64,000 nucleotides of DNA from Streptomyces canus 299MFChir4.1 (GTDB taxonomy: Bacteria > Actinomycetota > Actinomycetes > Streptomycetales > Streptomycetaceae). The DNA lies in assembly GCF_000383615.1 (NCBI RefSeq), contig NZ_KB911596.1:62001-126000 (forward strand). Reading direction: 5' to 3'. The notes below the pieces were generated by a model that saw only the letters and a list, made by a program, of their open reading frames with translations, was not told the DNA's origin and searched no databases. Numbering within the stretch: the first letter of the stretch is position 1; each line of letters begins with the position of its first letter. This document shows, one piece after another, positions 51,277 to 59,520 of the stretch. Both the position numbers and the translations under genes were made by a program.

Positions 51277-52431
51277 TTAGGCGTCGGAGTACTTCGCGTC
51301 GGCCGCCGGGTCAAGGGCGAGCCGGTACCCCCGTTTGACCACCGTCTGGATCAGCTTCGGCGCCCCCAGGGCCGTACGGAGGCGGGCCATCGCCGTCTCC
51401 ACGGCGTGTTCGTCGCGGCCCGCGCCCGGCAGTGCCCGCAGGAGCTCCGCCCGGGACACCACCCACCCGGGCCGCCGTGACAGCGCCCGCAGCAACGACA
51501 TCCCCGCGGGCGGCACCGGCCGCAGCACCCCGTCGACCAGCACCGCGTGCCCCCGGATCTCCACCCGGTGGCCGGCGATGGGCAGCGACCGGGCCCGCCC
51601 GGGAAGCTCCTGGCACAGCAACTGCACGAGGGGACCGAGCCGGAACCGCTCGGGCGAGACCGTCTCCACCCCCCGCGCCTGCAACGGCACCGCGGTCACC
51701 GGCCCGACACAGGCCGGCAGCACGTCGTGGTTGAGCGCGGCGAGCAGCTCCGGCAGCAGGCTCCGGTCCTCGGCCCGGGACAGCAGCGAGGCCGCGGCCG
51801 GCGCGCTCGTGAAGGTCAGCGCGTCCAGCCCCCGCGAGACGGCCGCGTCCAGCAGCCGGTCCACCGGCCCGATGTCCTCCGGCGGCATCCACCGGTACAC
51901 CGGTACCCCGACGACCTCCGCGCCCCCGGCCCGCAGCGCCTCCACGAACCCGGGCAACGGCTCACCGTGCAACTGGATGGCGATACGGCGGCCCTCGACG
52001 CCCTCCTCCAGCAGCCGGTCGAGCACCTCGGCCATGGACTCGGACGACGGCGACCAGTCCTCCGTCAGCCCGGCCGCCCGGATGGACCCCTTGACCTTGG
52101 GTCCGCGCGCGAGCAGTTCCACCTCGCGCAGCCGGTCGAGAAGCGTCTCACCGAGCCCCCAGCCCTCGGCGGCCTCGACCCACCCCCGGAAACCGATCGC
52201 CGTGGTGGCCACCACGACGTCCGGCGCCTGGTCGATCAGGTCCTTCGTCGCCGCCAGCAGCTCGCTGTCGTCGGAGAGGGGCACGATCCGCAGGGCGGGC
52301 GCGTGCAGGACCGCGGCCCCGCGACGCTGGAGCAGCGCACCGAGTTCGTCTGCCCGGCGCGCGGCCGTGACTCCCACGGTGAACCCCGCGAGGGGGCCGT
52401 GTTGCTCTGCTGCCTGCTGTTCCTCGTACAT
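51277..52431 (-). CDS. Uroporphyrinogen-III synthase-like protein fused to an OmpR-type winged helix
   Basis: 384 residues from ATG at 52431. Residues 15-275 follow the HemD fold (GFTVGVTAARRADELGALLQRRGA, IGFRGWVEAAEGWGLGE, TFTSAPAAASLLSRA). Residues 285-370 form a trans_reg_C winged helix (GMSLLRALSRRPGWVVSRAELLRAL, VETAMARLRTALG, IQTVVKRGYRL). It is probably a transcription factor using the HemD fold as sensor, not a tetrapyrrole enzyme. The nitrate/nitrite transporter gene lies just upstream on the same strand, and nitrogen-assimilation control is the natural inference. Confidence 0.88.
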   Translation of the reverse strand: MYEEQQAAEQHGPLAGFTVGVTAARRADELGALLQRRGAAVLHAPALRIVPLSDDSELLAATKDLIDQAPDVVVATTAIGFRGWVEAAEGWGLGETLLDRLREVELLARGPKVKGSIRAAGLTEDWSPSSESMAEVLDRLLEEGVEGRRIAIQLHGEPLPGFVEALRAGGAEVVGVPVYRWMPPEDIGPVDRLLDAAVSRGLDALTFTSAPAAASLLSRAEDRSLLPELLAALNHDVLPACVGPVTAVPLQARGVETVSPERFRLGPLVQLLCQELPGRARSLPIAGHRVEIRGHAVLVDGVLRPVPPAGMSLLRALSRRPGWVVSRAELLRALPGAGRDEHAVETAMARLRTALGAPKLIQTVVKRGYRLALDPAADAKYSDA

Positions 52432-52481
52432 GGCTCTCGTCCCGCAGTCTGTCGTCAGTCTGTCCTCTGACCTACATGCCG

Positions 52482-52515
52482 ACCGAGCCTGTCAACGGCT
52501 CGTGACAGGCTCGGT
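52482..52515 (-). terminator. Terminator after narK
   Basis: ACCGAGCCTGTCA (52482-52494) pairs perfectly with TGACAGGCTCGGT (52503-52515) around an 8-base loop, 26 bases past the narK stop on the minus strand. Confidence 0.85.
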
Positions 52516-52540
52516 TCCGGTTCATGTCGCCGGTGTTACG

Positions 52541-53923
52541 TCACACCTCGGCGTAGCTGAGCTGCGGCTTCGCCTCTGGGGCGGTCGAGGCCTGGCCCTG
52601 GGCGGCCGTACGCCGAAGGTATACGGCCCAGGTGACCCCGAAGCAGGCCGCGTAGAAGGCGAGGAAGGCGACGAACGCTCCGGTTCCGGAGCCGTAGGAG
52701 AGGAAGGACTGGCGGAAGGCGAGGTTGATACCGACGCCGCCGAGCGCGCCCACCGCGCCGATGAGCCCCATGGAGGCACCGGAGAGGCGACGCCCGTAGG
52801 CGGCGGCCGCCTCGCCCTCCAGCCCCTTGGCGAGGGCCTTCGTGTGGAAGATGCCGGGGATCATCTTGAACGTCGAGCCGTTGCCGAGGCCGCTGAGGAC
52901 GAAGAGCACCACGAACGCGACGGTGAACAGTCCGAGCGACTTCTGCATGCTGGCGGCGATCAGGACCGCGGTCGCCGCGCCCATGCCGACGTAGTTCCAC
53001 AGCGTGATCTTCGCGCCGCCGTACTTGTCGGCCAGCGCGCCGCCCACCGGACGGATCAGCGAGCCGAGCAGCGGGCCGATGAAGGTGACGTACGCGGCCT
53101 CCAGCGGGGTCCGGCCGAACTGGTTCTGCAGCACCTGCCCGAAGGCGAAGCTGTAGCCGATGAACGAGCCGAACGTGCCGATGTAGAGGAAGGACATGAT
53201 CCAGGTGTGGCCGTCACGCGCGGCGTCCTTGGCGGCGCCGGTGTCGTTCTTCACGTTCTCGATGTTGTCCATGAAGAGCGCGGAGAGGATGGCGGCGACG
53301 AGGATCAGCGGGATGTAGATCCCGAGCAGCACCCGGGGTCCGCCGCTGGCGCCGATGATCGCGAGGGCGATCAGCTGGATGACCGGGACGCCGATGTTGC
53401 CGCCGCCGGCGTTGAGCCCGAGGGCCCAGCCCTTCTTGCGGAGGGGGAAGAACGCGTTGATGTTGGTCATGGACGAGGCGAAGTTGCCGCCGCCGATACC
53501 GGCCAGCAGACCGACCAGCAGGAAGGTGTCGAACGAGGTCCCCGGCTTCATCACGGCGAACGCGGCGACGGTGGGGACGAGGAGCAGACTGGCCGAGATG
53601 ATCGTCCAGTTCCGGCCGCCGAAGATCGCGACGGCGAAGGTGTAGGGGACCCGGACGACGGCACCGACGAGCGTGACCATCGACGTGAGCAGGAACTTGT
53701 CGGCGGGGGTCAGCCCGTACTCCGGTCCCATGAAGAGCACGAGCACGGACCACATGGTCCAGATCGAGAACCCGATGTGCTCGGAGAGAACGGAGAAGAG
53801 CAGGTTCCGCTTGGCGACCTTCTCGCCGGTCTCCTTCCAGAAGGTCTCGTCCTCCGGATCCCACTGCTGGATCCAGCGACCGCCCCTGCTCGGGGGTGCG
53901 GGGGCTGTACTAGGGGCTGTCAT
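52541..53923 (-). CDS. narK: Nitrate/nitrite transporter of the NarK family
   Basis: 460 residues from ATG at 53923. Twelve helices with the NarK signatures GLLAGIGGGNFASSMTNINAFFP (nitrate signature 1) and LSGLGNGSTFKMIPGIF (signature 2). The two family arginines are present in VVRVPYTFAVA and PLLGSLIRPVGGALAD contexts. It moves nitrate in and nitrite out across the membrane. An N-terminal 45-residue polar head starts RWIQQWDPEDETFWKETG, typical of actinobacterial NarK. The HemD-wHTH gene follows, separated by a strong terminator. Confidence 0.93.
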   Translation of the reverse strand: MTAPSTAPAPPSRGGRWIQQWDPEDETFWKETGEKVAKRNLLFSVLSEHIGFSIWTMWSVLVLFMGPEYGLTPADKFLLTSMVTLVGAVVRVPYTFAVAIFGGRNWTIISASLLLVPTVAAFAVMKPGTSFDTFLLVGLLAGIGGGNFASSMTNINAFFPLRKKGWALGLNAGGGNIGVPVIQLIALAIIGASGGPRVLLGIYIPLILVAAILSALFMDNIENVKNDTGAAKDAARDGHTWIMSFLYIGTFGSFIGYSFAFGQVLQNQFGRTPLEAAYVTFIGPLLGSLIRPVGGALADKYGGAKITLWNYVGMGAATAVLIAASMQKSLGLFTVAFVVLFVLSGLGNGSTFKMIPGIFHTKALAKGLEGEAAAAYGRRLSGASMGLIGAVGALGGVGINLAFRQSFLSYGSGTGAFVAFLAFYAACFGVTWAVYLRRTAAQGQASTAPEAKPQLSYAEV

Positions 53924-54132
53924 GACGCCTCCACGGTGCGACGGGGCTCGGTCCTGCTTCGAGTGGCTGACCCCGAAGGTAGGGACGCGGCGTTTCCTGT
54001 CTGTGGCACCGGGTGACCGGAAGGGAACGTTGCTCTCACCCTCGCGGGGGGCGGGATGAGAGGTCGTGGGGGCTTTGTGTTACGGAAAGCTCCGCGCCGG
54101 GGGGCCGTGGTGTGAGGGCGGGGTGACCGGCC

Positions 54133-54810
54133 TCAGTCGTCGGTGTCCTCCGGGTCGTCGTAGTCCTCGAGGATCCGCAGCCCGAGGTCGGACTCCCTGT
54201 CGAGGGCCCATTGCCGCAGCTCGGCGATCTCGTCGGGGCTGAGTCCATACGCCGCGAACTCCTCGTCACTGACCCATACGACGCTCTCCAGGCGGTCGCG
54301 CAGCTCGACGAGGTCGAACTCACTCTCGTCCCGTGCGCCCAGCTGCTCCAGCTCGATCACGGAGTAGTACCGGCAGGTCGCGTGGACGTCGATCACGTCT
54401 CGCGGCAGACCGCGATCGCCGAGGGCGCGTACCTTCATGACCACCAGGTCCTCGAGATCGACCACGGGGCCGACGTCCATGACGACCGGCTGACGAGCCA
54501 AGGCCTCCTTGAGGAGGTCGACTTCACAGGCTTCTCGGCTGTCCGGATCCGATACAAGGAGCCGAGCCTTGAGCGGCCGGACATCGACCACGGCGAACGT
54601 CCAGCCCTTCCCCCGCAGGCCGTCCGCGAGGCGCGGGACGATGTCGGTCATCGACGCAAGGTGTCGAGTCGCGAAGTCCAGAACCTGACTGGGACGAGCG
54701 CCCAGGCCGTGAGCCTGTACGGCGTACCCGCCGGCGAGGGCGAGCTCGTAGTCCTCGCCCTCGTCCAGGGCATCCGCCAGCAGTCGGCGATGCAGCGGGG
54801 GCAGCTTCAT
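54133..54810 (-). CDS. AbiEii-like nucleotidyltransferase-fold protein
   Basis: 225 residues from ATG at 54810, overlapping the preceding gene stop by four bases. It starts KLPPLHRRLLADALDEGEDYELALAGGYAVQAHGLGARPSQVLDFAT. The GG-Y-A-V and H-G-x-G-x-R pattern is that of the AbiEii/DUF1814 family, with a later DLEDLVVMKVRALGDRGLPRDVIDVHA helix that normally contacts nucleotide. However the S/T-x-D-x-D catalytic pair appears as SQVLD, so the first aspartate is replaced by valine. The second half ends acidic (DYDDPEDTDD). It may be a toxin-like nucleotidyltransferase that has lost or altered activity. Confidence 0.75.
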   Translation of the reverse strand: MKLPPLHRRLLADALDEGEDYELALAGGYAVQAHGLGARPSQVLDFATRHLASMTDIVPRLADGLRGKGWTFAVVDVRPLKARLLVSDPDSREACEVDLLKEALARQPVVMDVGPVVDLEDLVVMKVRALGDRGLPRDVIDVHATCRYYSVIELEQLGARDESEFDLVELRDRLESVVWVSDEEFAAYGLSPDEIAELRQWALDRESDLGLRILEDYDDPEDTDD

Positions 54811-55157
54811 ACCGAGCCGGAGCGGCGGAGCTCGGGAAAGGCTTCCTCCCACGTGTCGCGCACGCCACGCCCCAGCATCTTGCGCAGGATGGGCCAGTGG
54901 CGGACGAGGTGCCCCTGATCGAGGTAACGCACGAAGTCTTCCGTCGATCCGTTGTTGAGGACGATCCGGTACATGCCGAGCAGCAGCTTCACGTCACCGA
55001 GATCGAAGATCCGCAGCCCGGACCATGCGAGCTGCAGGGGAAGCTCAACGGATCCGCTCTCCGGTCCAGCCAGCTCGTCGAGCGTCACCGGAAGCCGCTC
55101 CGTCCCATAGCCCCAGCGGGAGGTCGCGCTGCTGCTTCCGTCTGCGTACTCGGCCAC
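54807..55157 (-). CDS. Partner protein of the AbiEii-like gene, unknown family
   Basis: 116 residues from GTG at 55157, possibly leaderless because a CATACT -10-like box lies just upstream; a longer form from TTG at 55205 would overlap the neighbouring gene. The sequence has a beta-rich head (GTERLPVTLDELAGPES, LQLAWSGLRIFDLGD) and a helical tail (FVRYLDQGHLVRHWPILRKMLGRGVR). It lacks the winged helix of AbiEi antitoxins. The four-base overlap with the nucleotidyltransferase gene suggests a functional pair, perhaps antitoxin or regulator. Function unproven. Confidence 0.55.
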   Translation of the reverse strand: MAEYADGSSSATSRWGYGTERLPVTLDELAGPESGSVELPLQLAWSGLRIFDLGDVKLLLGMYRIVLNNGSTEDFVRYLDQGHLVRHWPILRKMLGRGVRDTWEEAFPELRRSGSV

Positions 55158-55201
55158 GACAGCAGTATGCCGGGCTAGTACGACAGCCGCGGCTGGACTG
55201 C

Positions 55202-55669
55202 TCAACGCTTCCCACCGCAGGGGTTACCCCGGCCCACCTCGAACCACAACAGCTTCCCCGCGCCTCGGTCGAGAAGCCCGTCCCCGAGCGACCAGCCTCC
55301 CCAGGAGTCGGCCAGCTCCTGGACGAGGAGCAGCCCGCGTCCACTGACAGCCCCCATCGGGGCGGGCGGGACGCGGTCGCCCGGAGGTCGGGCGAAGGGA
55401 GCGGGGATGTGGGGGTGGCTGTCCCAAACCCCTACGCGGAGCCGCCCTTCCCCCAAGGCCGTCAACCGGAGCGAGGCAGGCCCCTTGGCGTGCCGGTAGG
55501 CGTTGGTGACGAGCTCGGACGTCAACAGCTCCACGACGTCCAGGACTTCGGCCATACCGTGCCCCTTCAGCGCGGCCCGCACGGTCGTACGTGCGACACG
55601 TGCGGCTCTCGGGTCATGCGGCAGGCGAAGGGCGTACACCCAGGTGTCGGGCAGGGCTACGGTGACCAT
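55202..55669 (-). CDS. RsbW-like ATP-binding (HATPase_c) regulatory protein
   Basis: 155 residues from ATG at 55669. The GHKL fold shows VELLTSELVTNAYRHA (N box), VGVWDSHPHIPAP (G1) and GRGLLLVQELADSWG (G2). Such short anti-sigma-like kinases are very abundant in Streptomyces and pair with a DUF5753 HTH protein and a DUF397 protein, as encoded next door. They probably phosphorylate or sequester a partner in a developmental or antibiotic switch. It is divergent from the HTH gene with a 233-base gap that holds the palindrome at 55811. Confidence 0.88.
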   Translation of the reverse strand: MVTVALPDTWVYALRLPHDPRAARVARTTVRAALKGHGMAEVLDVVELLTSELVTNAYRHAKGPASLRLTALGEGRLRVGVWDSHPHIPAPFARPPGDRVPPAPMGAVSGRGLLLVQELADSWGGWSLGDGLLDRGAGKLLWFEVGRGNPCGGKR

Positions 55670-55810
55670 CGGATACCTCCGGCAGGAGAGAAGGAGACCT
55701 TTGAGGACTCGCTCAACGGCCGCGCCGGGCGGTGGCTGTGCCTGGGTGGGTGCGCTTCCGGCTTATGGGCGGGGGGAGTTGGGCGGTACGTGACCACCGT
55801 AGAGCAGATG

Positions 55811-55846
55811 GTTAGATGCATCTAACTAAACTCATTGGAAGCATCT
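55811..55846. promoter_or_regulatory. Palindromic operator and half-site of the DUF5753 regulator
   Basis: GTTAGATGCATCTAAC (55811-55826) is a perfect 16-bp palindrome. A half-site GCATCTA recurs at about 55840-55846. Both lie between the ATP-binding and HTH genes, 77-92 bases before the HTH start, and suit binding by the adjacent HTH protein. Confidence 0.6.
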
Positions 55847-55902
55847 ACTCTTCACTCGTGTGAGGTACCGAGCCGCCGCGACGCGGTCTGGAAGGAGACG
55901 CC

Positions 55903-56757
55903 GTGCCGCCCACTAGCAGCCCCACTCTCAGGCAGCGGAGGCTGGGCGCGGAGCTGCGCAAACTTCGCGAGCGAGCGGGGCTCACCGCGACCGGCGCCGC
56001 CGAACAGCTGGGCGTCAACCAGGCGCGCGTCAGCATGATCGAGACCGGCCGCACACCGATCAGCGCCGAGCGAGTGCGAACCATGGCCCATGCCTACGAC
56101 TGCTTCGATGAGCGCCTCATCGAGGCTCTCGCGGCGATGACCGGCCGGCGAACACGCGGCTGGTGGGAGGAGTATCGCGACCACGTTCCGGTGGCCCTGG
56201 TCGACCTGGCGGAGTTGGAGCACCACGCCGCCGCACTACGTGTGGCGCTCATGCTCCACATCCCGGCACTGCTCCAGACGACAGACCACGCGCGGGCCCT
56301 CTTCCAGGCGGTGGTGCCACCCATGCGGCAGTACGAGATGGAGCACCGCCTCACCCACCGCCTCAAACGACAGGGCGTGCTGCACAGGCGGGAGCCGCCT
56401 CCGTACACGGCGATCATTCACGAGGCTGCGCTCCGCATGGGTTTCGGCGGCCCCGTCGTGGCCCGCGGCCAGCTCAAGCACCTGGCCGACATGAGCGAAC
56501 TACCGCACGTCGAGCTGCGCGTGATCCCGTTCGGGGCGGCCCACTTCCCCACCACGGGTCAGTCCTTCGATTACGTCGAGGGCCCCGTCCCTCAACTCGA
56601 CACGGTCCAGTTGGACTCGCACCACGGAGCCTGCGAGTTCCTGGACGCGGAGGCGCAGTTGAGCAAGTACCGAGCCGTGCTGGACGGCATGGAATCCTGC
56701 GCGCTCCCGTCCACCACCTCACGCGACTTCATCCACCACCTCATCCACGATCTGTGA
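55903..56757 (+). CDS. XRE-type HTH regulator with DUF5753 domain (WhiJ-like)
   Basis: 284 residues from GTG at 55903, with GGAAGGAG upstream. N-terminal HTH: LGAELRKLRERAGLTATGAAEQLGVNQARVSMIETGR. A C-terminal DUF5753 domain follows (LHIPALLQTTDHARALFQAVVP, HEAALRMGFGGPVVARGQLKHL, VELRVIPFGAAHFPTTGQSF). It likely represses or activates the trio formed with the ATP-binding protein and the DUF397 protein. WhiJ and related systems act in development; the direct output here is unknown. Confidence 0.92.
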   Translation: MPPTSSPTLRQRRLGAELRKLRERAGLTATGAAEQLGVNQARVSMIETGRTPISAERVRTMAHAYDCFDERLIEALAAMTGRRTRGWWEEYRDHVPVALVDLAELEHHAAALRVALMLHIPALLQTTDHARALFQAVVPPMRQYEMEHRLTHRLKRQGVLHRREPPPYTAIIHEAALRMGFGGPVVARGQLKHLADMSELPHVELRVIPFGAAHFPTTGQSFDYVEGPVPQLDTVQLDSHHGACEFLDAEAQLSKYRAVLDGMESCALPSTTSRDFIHHLIHDL

Positions 56758-56767
56758 GGGACGAATC

Positions 56768-56971
56768 ATGCAGCCCACGCACTGGCGTAAGTCCAGCTAC
56801 AGCGGCGACGGCTCGAACTGCGTGGAGATAGCCGCGACCAAAACCGTCATCCACGTCCGCGACTCAAAGAACGCGGAAGGCCCTCAGCTCGCCTTCCAGC
56901 CGTCCGCCTGGAGTCTCTTCATTTTCCATGCGACAGCAGACAGGCACCCCCACCCACCCCTGGCAGGCTAG
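56768..56971 (+). CDS. DUF397 small protein
   Basis: 67 residues from ATG at 56768, eleven bases after the HTH gene. THWRKSSYSGDGSNCVEIAA and VIHVRDSKNAEGPQLAFQPSAW are diagnostic of DUF397. The last 18 residues (FIFHATADRHPHPPLAG) do not follow the family's usual FVAGV-x-G ending, so the 3' end may have been altered where accessory DNA joins. DUF397 proteins are thought to modulate their HTH partner as toxin-antitoxin-like modulators. Function otherwise unknown. Confidence 0.8.
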   Translation: MQPTHWRKSSYSGDGSNCVEIAATKTVIHVRDSKNAEGPQLAFQPSAWSLFIFHATADRHPHPPLAG

Positions 56972-57129
56972 CCAAGCCGGGGAGAAAAGGCGCCTAGAAC
57001 GTCCGCACCTGGCTCAACCGGCTAAACTCACCTGCCAAATTTCGCGCGCGGCATTGATACGGGCCGCGACCAGCCCCACTGCTGCGCCATTGGATCGTGC
57101 TGTTCCAAGGTGTTCTCTTCGCCGAGGAG

Positions 57130-57972
57130 ATACCGCCCGCGACGTCAGGACCTTCCTCGACGAGCTCCGCGTGACCTGCCAGTGCTGTGCTCAAGAACGA
57201 GACGTGAAAAGGTTGCGCTGCTGCACCACCGGCCAGTGCTGTGATAAGCAGCTGTCACCCCTGACCGTGACGTACGTCCACGCAGTCCTCAAGCCCGCCC
57301 TCGAACACGCCGTCCGTGAGGACGAGCTGCCGCGCAACGGCGCCCAGAACGTATAGACCATCACGCCCCGGCCGAGACGACTCAGCCCCTCACGTTGACC
57401 GAGGCACGGCAACTGCTTCAGGTGGCCAGCGGCGACCAGCTCCACGCCCTGTACGAACTCGCCCTGCGCACCGCCTCGGCAAGGGCGAACTCCTCGGCCT
57501 CCACTGGGAAGACCTCCACCTCGACGGCGGCATCACCACCATCCACCCACCGCTCCCTCCAGCGGACCCGCAGCCAGGGCCTGACCGTCCTGAAAACCAG
57601 GACCCTGGCCTCTGAGTGGCGCATCGCCCTCCCCACCGAGTGCCTCAGCTCCCTCAAGATCCACCAGGAACAGCAACAGGAAGAGCGCCAGACTGCCGGA
57701 ACGAGCTGGGCGGACAATGGCCTCGTGTTCACCACCCCGAACGGCAAACCGCTCGATCCCGCCAACGTCACCCGCAGCTTCAGCCGCCTCCTCGAAAGCC
57801 AGCGCTCCGGGCGATCCGCTTCCACGACCTCCGGCACTCGACCGCGATCCTGCTCCTGGAACAGGGTGTCGACCTCCTAGTCATCAAGGAGCTCCTCGGC
57901 CACGCGCACATAGGCGTCTCCGCTGGCATTGCCGTCAAGCACCACCGAAGCCCCACCAGAAACAAACTCTGA
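57130..57972 (+). pseudogene. Degenerate tyrosine integrase
   Basis: Integrase-like peptides occur in order but in three frames. Residues DVRTFLDELRVTCQCC and TVTYVHAVLKPALEHAV (core-binding domain, about 57141-57353) end in a stop at 57354. EARQLLQVASGDQLHALYEL (57400) is followed by KGELLGLHWEDLHLDGG in another frame (about 57480), then FTTPNGKPLDPANVTRSFSR, and the catalytic FHDLRHSTAILLLEQGV with LLGHAHIGVS in a third frame. At least three frameshifts and one stop are present, and the nucleophilic Tyr near the end is missing. It is a dead phage/AICE integrase. Confidence 0.85.
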
Positions 57973-58033
57973 GTGGGGCTTCTGCATTCAAAGTCATTGC
58001 CTCAGATGACCGACCGGCTGCTAGCGCGGATCG

Positions 58034-58837
58034 TCAATCCTCCGGACCAACGATTCTTACCGAATCCGGAAATTCACCAAGCAAGCCTGAATCACCTGCC
58101 ACGACCCTGGTTCCCCTAAGTCGAAGGTCACGCAAGGAACCCATATTGAGAAGCGGAGCCACCGATCGCACCTCCCCCCCGTACGTAACCCTGAGCTCTT
58201 CCAGATTATTTAGAGCCGACACCGCATTGAAGTCCAGCGGCTCAGGCTGAATTGACTCCCCTCCGCCAATCAGCCAGCACCGGCGCAGATCTTGAAGGCC
58301 TCGAAGGGGGGCAAGGCTTTCAACCCGCGCCTCAAGAATCTCCAGGTCGTCAAGTTTCGTGCAGTCCTCCAACCCGCGAAGATCCACAATCTGCCCGATA
58401 CCTTCCATCTTGAATGACGAGATCCAGGGCGCACTCCTCAGGAATCCCAAATCACTCCTGCCGGATGACCAGAGCGTCAATCTCGCCAGGGCGGGAAACC
58501 CTGCGAGGTCAATTGCGCCCGCCCGATCATCTACCGCCAGCGTCGTCAGAGATGCGTTCCGGCCTGCAGGGATCGCCACTTGCCCCCTCGTGAGGAGCAC
58601 CAGTTCGCGGAGTCCAGCGATTTCAAAAGCCTGCGAGTCGTCGGTAACGCGGCCTTCAATCTCCAGATACTTGAGATCCGGCAAGCTGGACAGGAAATCA
58701 AGGCTGCCCAGCCGCGCGCTTCCGCTCACACGGAGGAACAATCCGTTGAATTCTCCGGAATGATACTGCCGGCCGAGTTCATGCTCATCGATCGAGCCGT
58801 CGGCTCGCCAATTCAGGACACTGTAGTCCGCCCGCAT
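58034..58837 (-). CDS. Leucine-rich-repeat-like probable immunity protein
   Basis: 267 residues from ATG at 58837, whose A is shared with the toxin gene's stop codon (TAATG). Repeats of about 22 residues end with L-x-x-L-x-L patterns, e.g. LPDLKYLEIEGRV, LRELVLLTRGQ, LARLTLWSSGRSDLG, LDDLEILEARVESLAPL and LEELRVTYGGEVRSVAPL, giving a curved LRR-type solenoid. Immediate coupling behind a polymorphic-toxin tip strongly suggests that it is the cognate immunity protein. Its base composition is clearly lower in GC than flanking genes. Confidence 0.7.
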   Translation of the reverse strand: MRADYSVLNWRADGSIDEHELGRQYHSGEFNGLFLRVSGSARLGSLDFLSSLPDLKYLEIEGRVTDDSQAFEIAGLRELVLLTRGQVAIPAGRNASLTTLAVDDRAGAIDLAGFPALARLTLWSSGRSDLGFLRSAPWISSFKMEGIGQIVDLRGLEDCTKLDDLEILEARVESLAPLRGLQDLRRCWLIGGGESIQPEPLDFNAVSALNNLEELRVTYGGEVRSVAPLLNMGSLRDLRLRGTRVVAGDSGLLGEFPDSVRIVGPED

Positions 58838-59187
58838 TAAGGAACCTCATTTCGGCGATTCAAAAGCGTACCGCCACCCACGCCGCCGTATTGATCCATT
58901 ACCGACTGCTCTTGCTCCCTGATCGCCTTCCAGGAATGACCAGACATATCGTTCACCGATATGTTGGAAATATCGCTCGTCGTGTAACCTGCCGACTTCA
59001 CGGCTGCCTTGTCTGAATTGAAAGCGGCATGCAGGCGGCTATGTATGTTAGTTGAACTGGATCCAACATACACCTTGCCATCCTTCATCGTGATGGTGTA
59101 AACCCCGGGCACGGTCGGAGCATCCCTGAATCCGAACGTGCTGCACGACGAGTTATGCACCAACACCGGCGTACTCCCCGCCAGCAC
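58837..59187 (-). CDS. Orphan polymorphic-toxin C-terminal tip: end of HINT domain plus GIY-YIG nuclease
   Basis: 116 residues counted from GTG at 59187; in-frame sequence extends upstream to about 59223 (encoding EQHVFHTYY) before a TGA. The first residues, VLAGSTPVLVHNSS, are the conserved end of a pretoxin HINT peptidase, after which toxins are released. The toxin domain then shows G28-V-Y and Y40-V-G (GIY-YIG), R51, E91 or E93 and N110, consistent with a GIY-YIG nuclease. No N-terminal delivery part is present, so this is a displaced module. It is AT-richer than its surroundings. Confidence 0.72.
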   Translation of the reverse strand: MLAGSTPVLVHNSSCSTFGFRDAPTVPGVYTITMKDGKVYVGSSSTNIHSRLHAAFNSDKAAVKSAGYTTSDISNISVNDMSGHSWKAIREQEQSVMDQYGGVGGGTLLNRRNEVP

Positions 59188-59369
59188 ATAGTACGTGTGG
59201 AAGACGTGCTGTTCCGAGCTGGGTTTTCGCAGGTCGGACGGGAAATGTCAGTCCGTCGCCGTCTGCTGGCGTGCGCTGATGTCCGCTCCGGTTGCCGTCA
59301 GCGTTGCCGTCAACGGCTCGGGCTTGGCTGAGTAGTTGAGACCGGGCCTCCGCATGGGTCCAGCAGAGC

Positions 59370-59520
59370 GGGGTGGGTCCCTCCTCGGTCGGGCAGCTTC
59401 GCCGTACCAGGGTTCTTCAGGGGCCGCCAAGGCTCACGTCGTGACGCTTGCGCTTGGCCTTGGCGGCCCCTGGAGGTTCCTGGTACGCCTCCGGTGGCCG
59501 GCCGAGGAGGGACCCACCCC
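59370..59520. repeat. Large 64-base imperfect inverted repeat
   Basis: Arms 59370-59433 and 59457-59520 surround a 23-base centre. The outer part (GGGGTGGGTCCCTCCTCGG) and the inner part (AGGGGCCGCCAAGGC) are near-perfect, with a short mismatched stretch between. A transcript could fold into a long stem; as DNA it could extrude a cruciform. It lies in the 578-base non-coding region between the toxin and the AICE genes. Confidence 0.9.

Noticed and set aside
55679..55793. Short TTG-initiated frame (about 30 codons) before the DUF5753 regulator
   Set aside because: It has a possible ribosome-binding site but no recognisable sequence and overlaps the promoter region; evidence is too weak.
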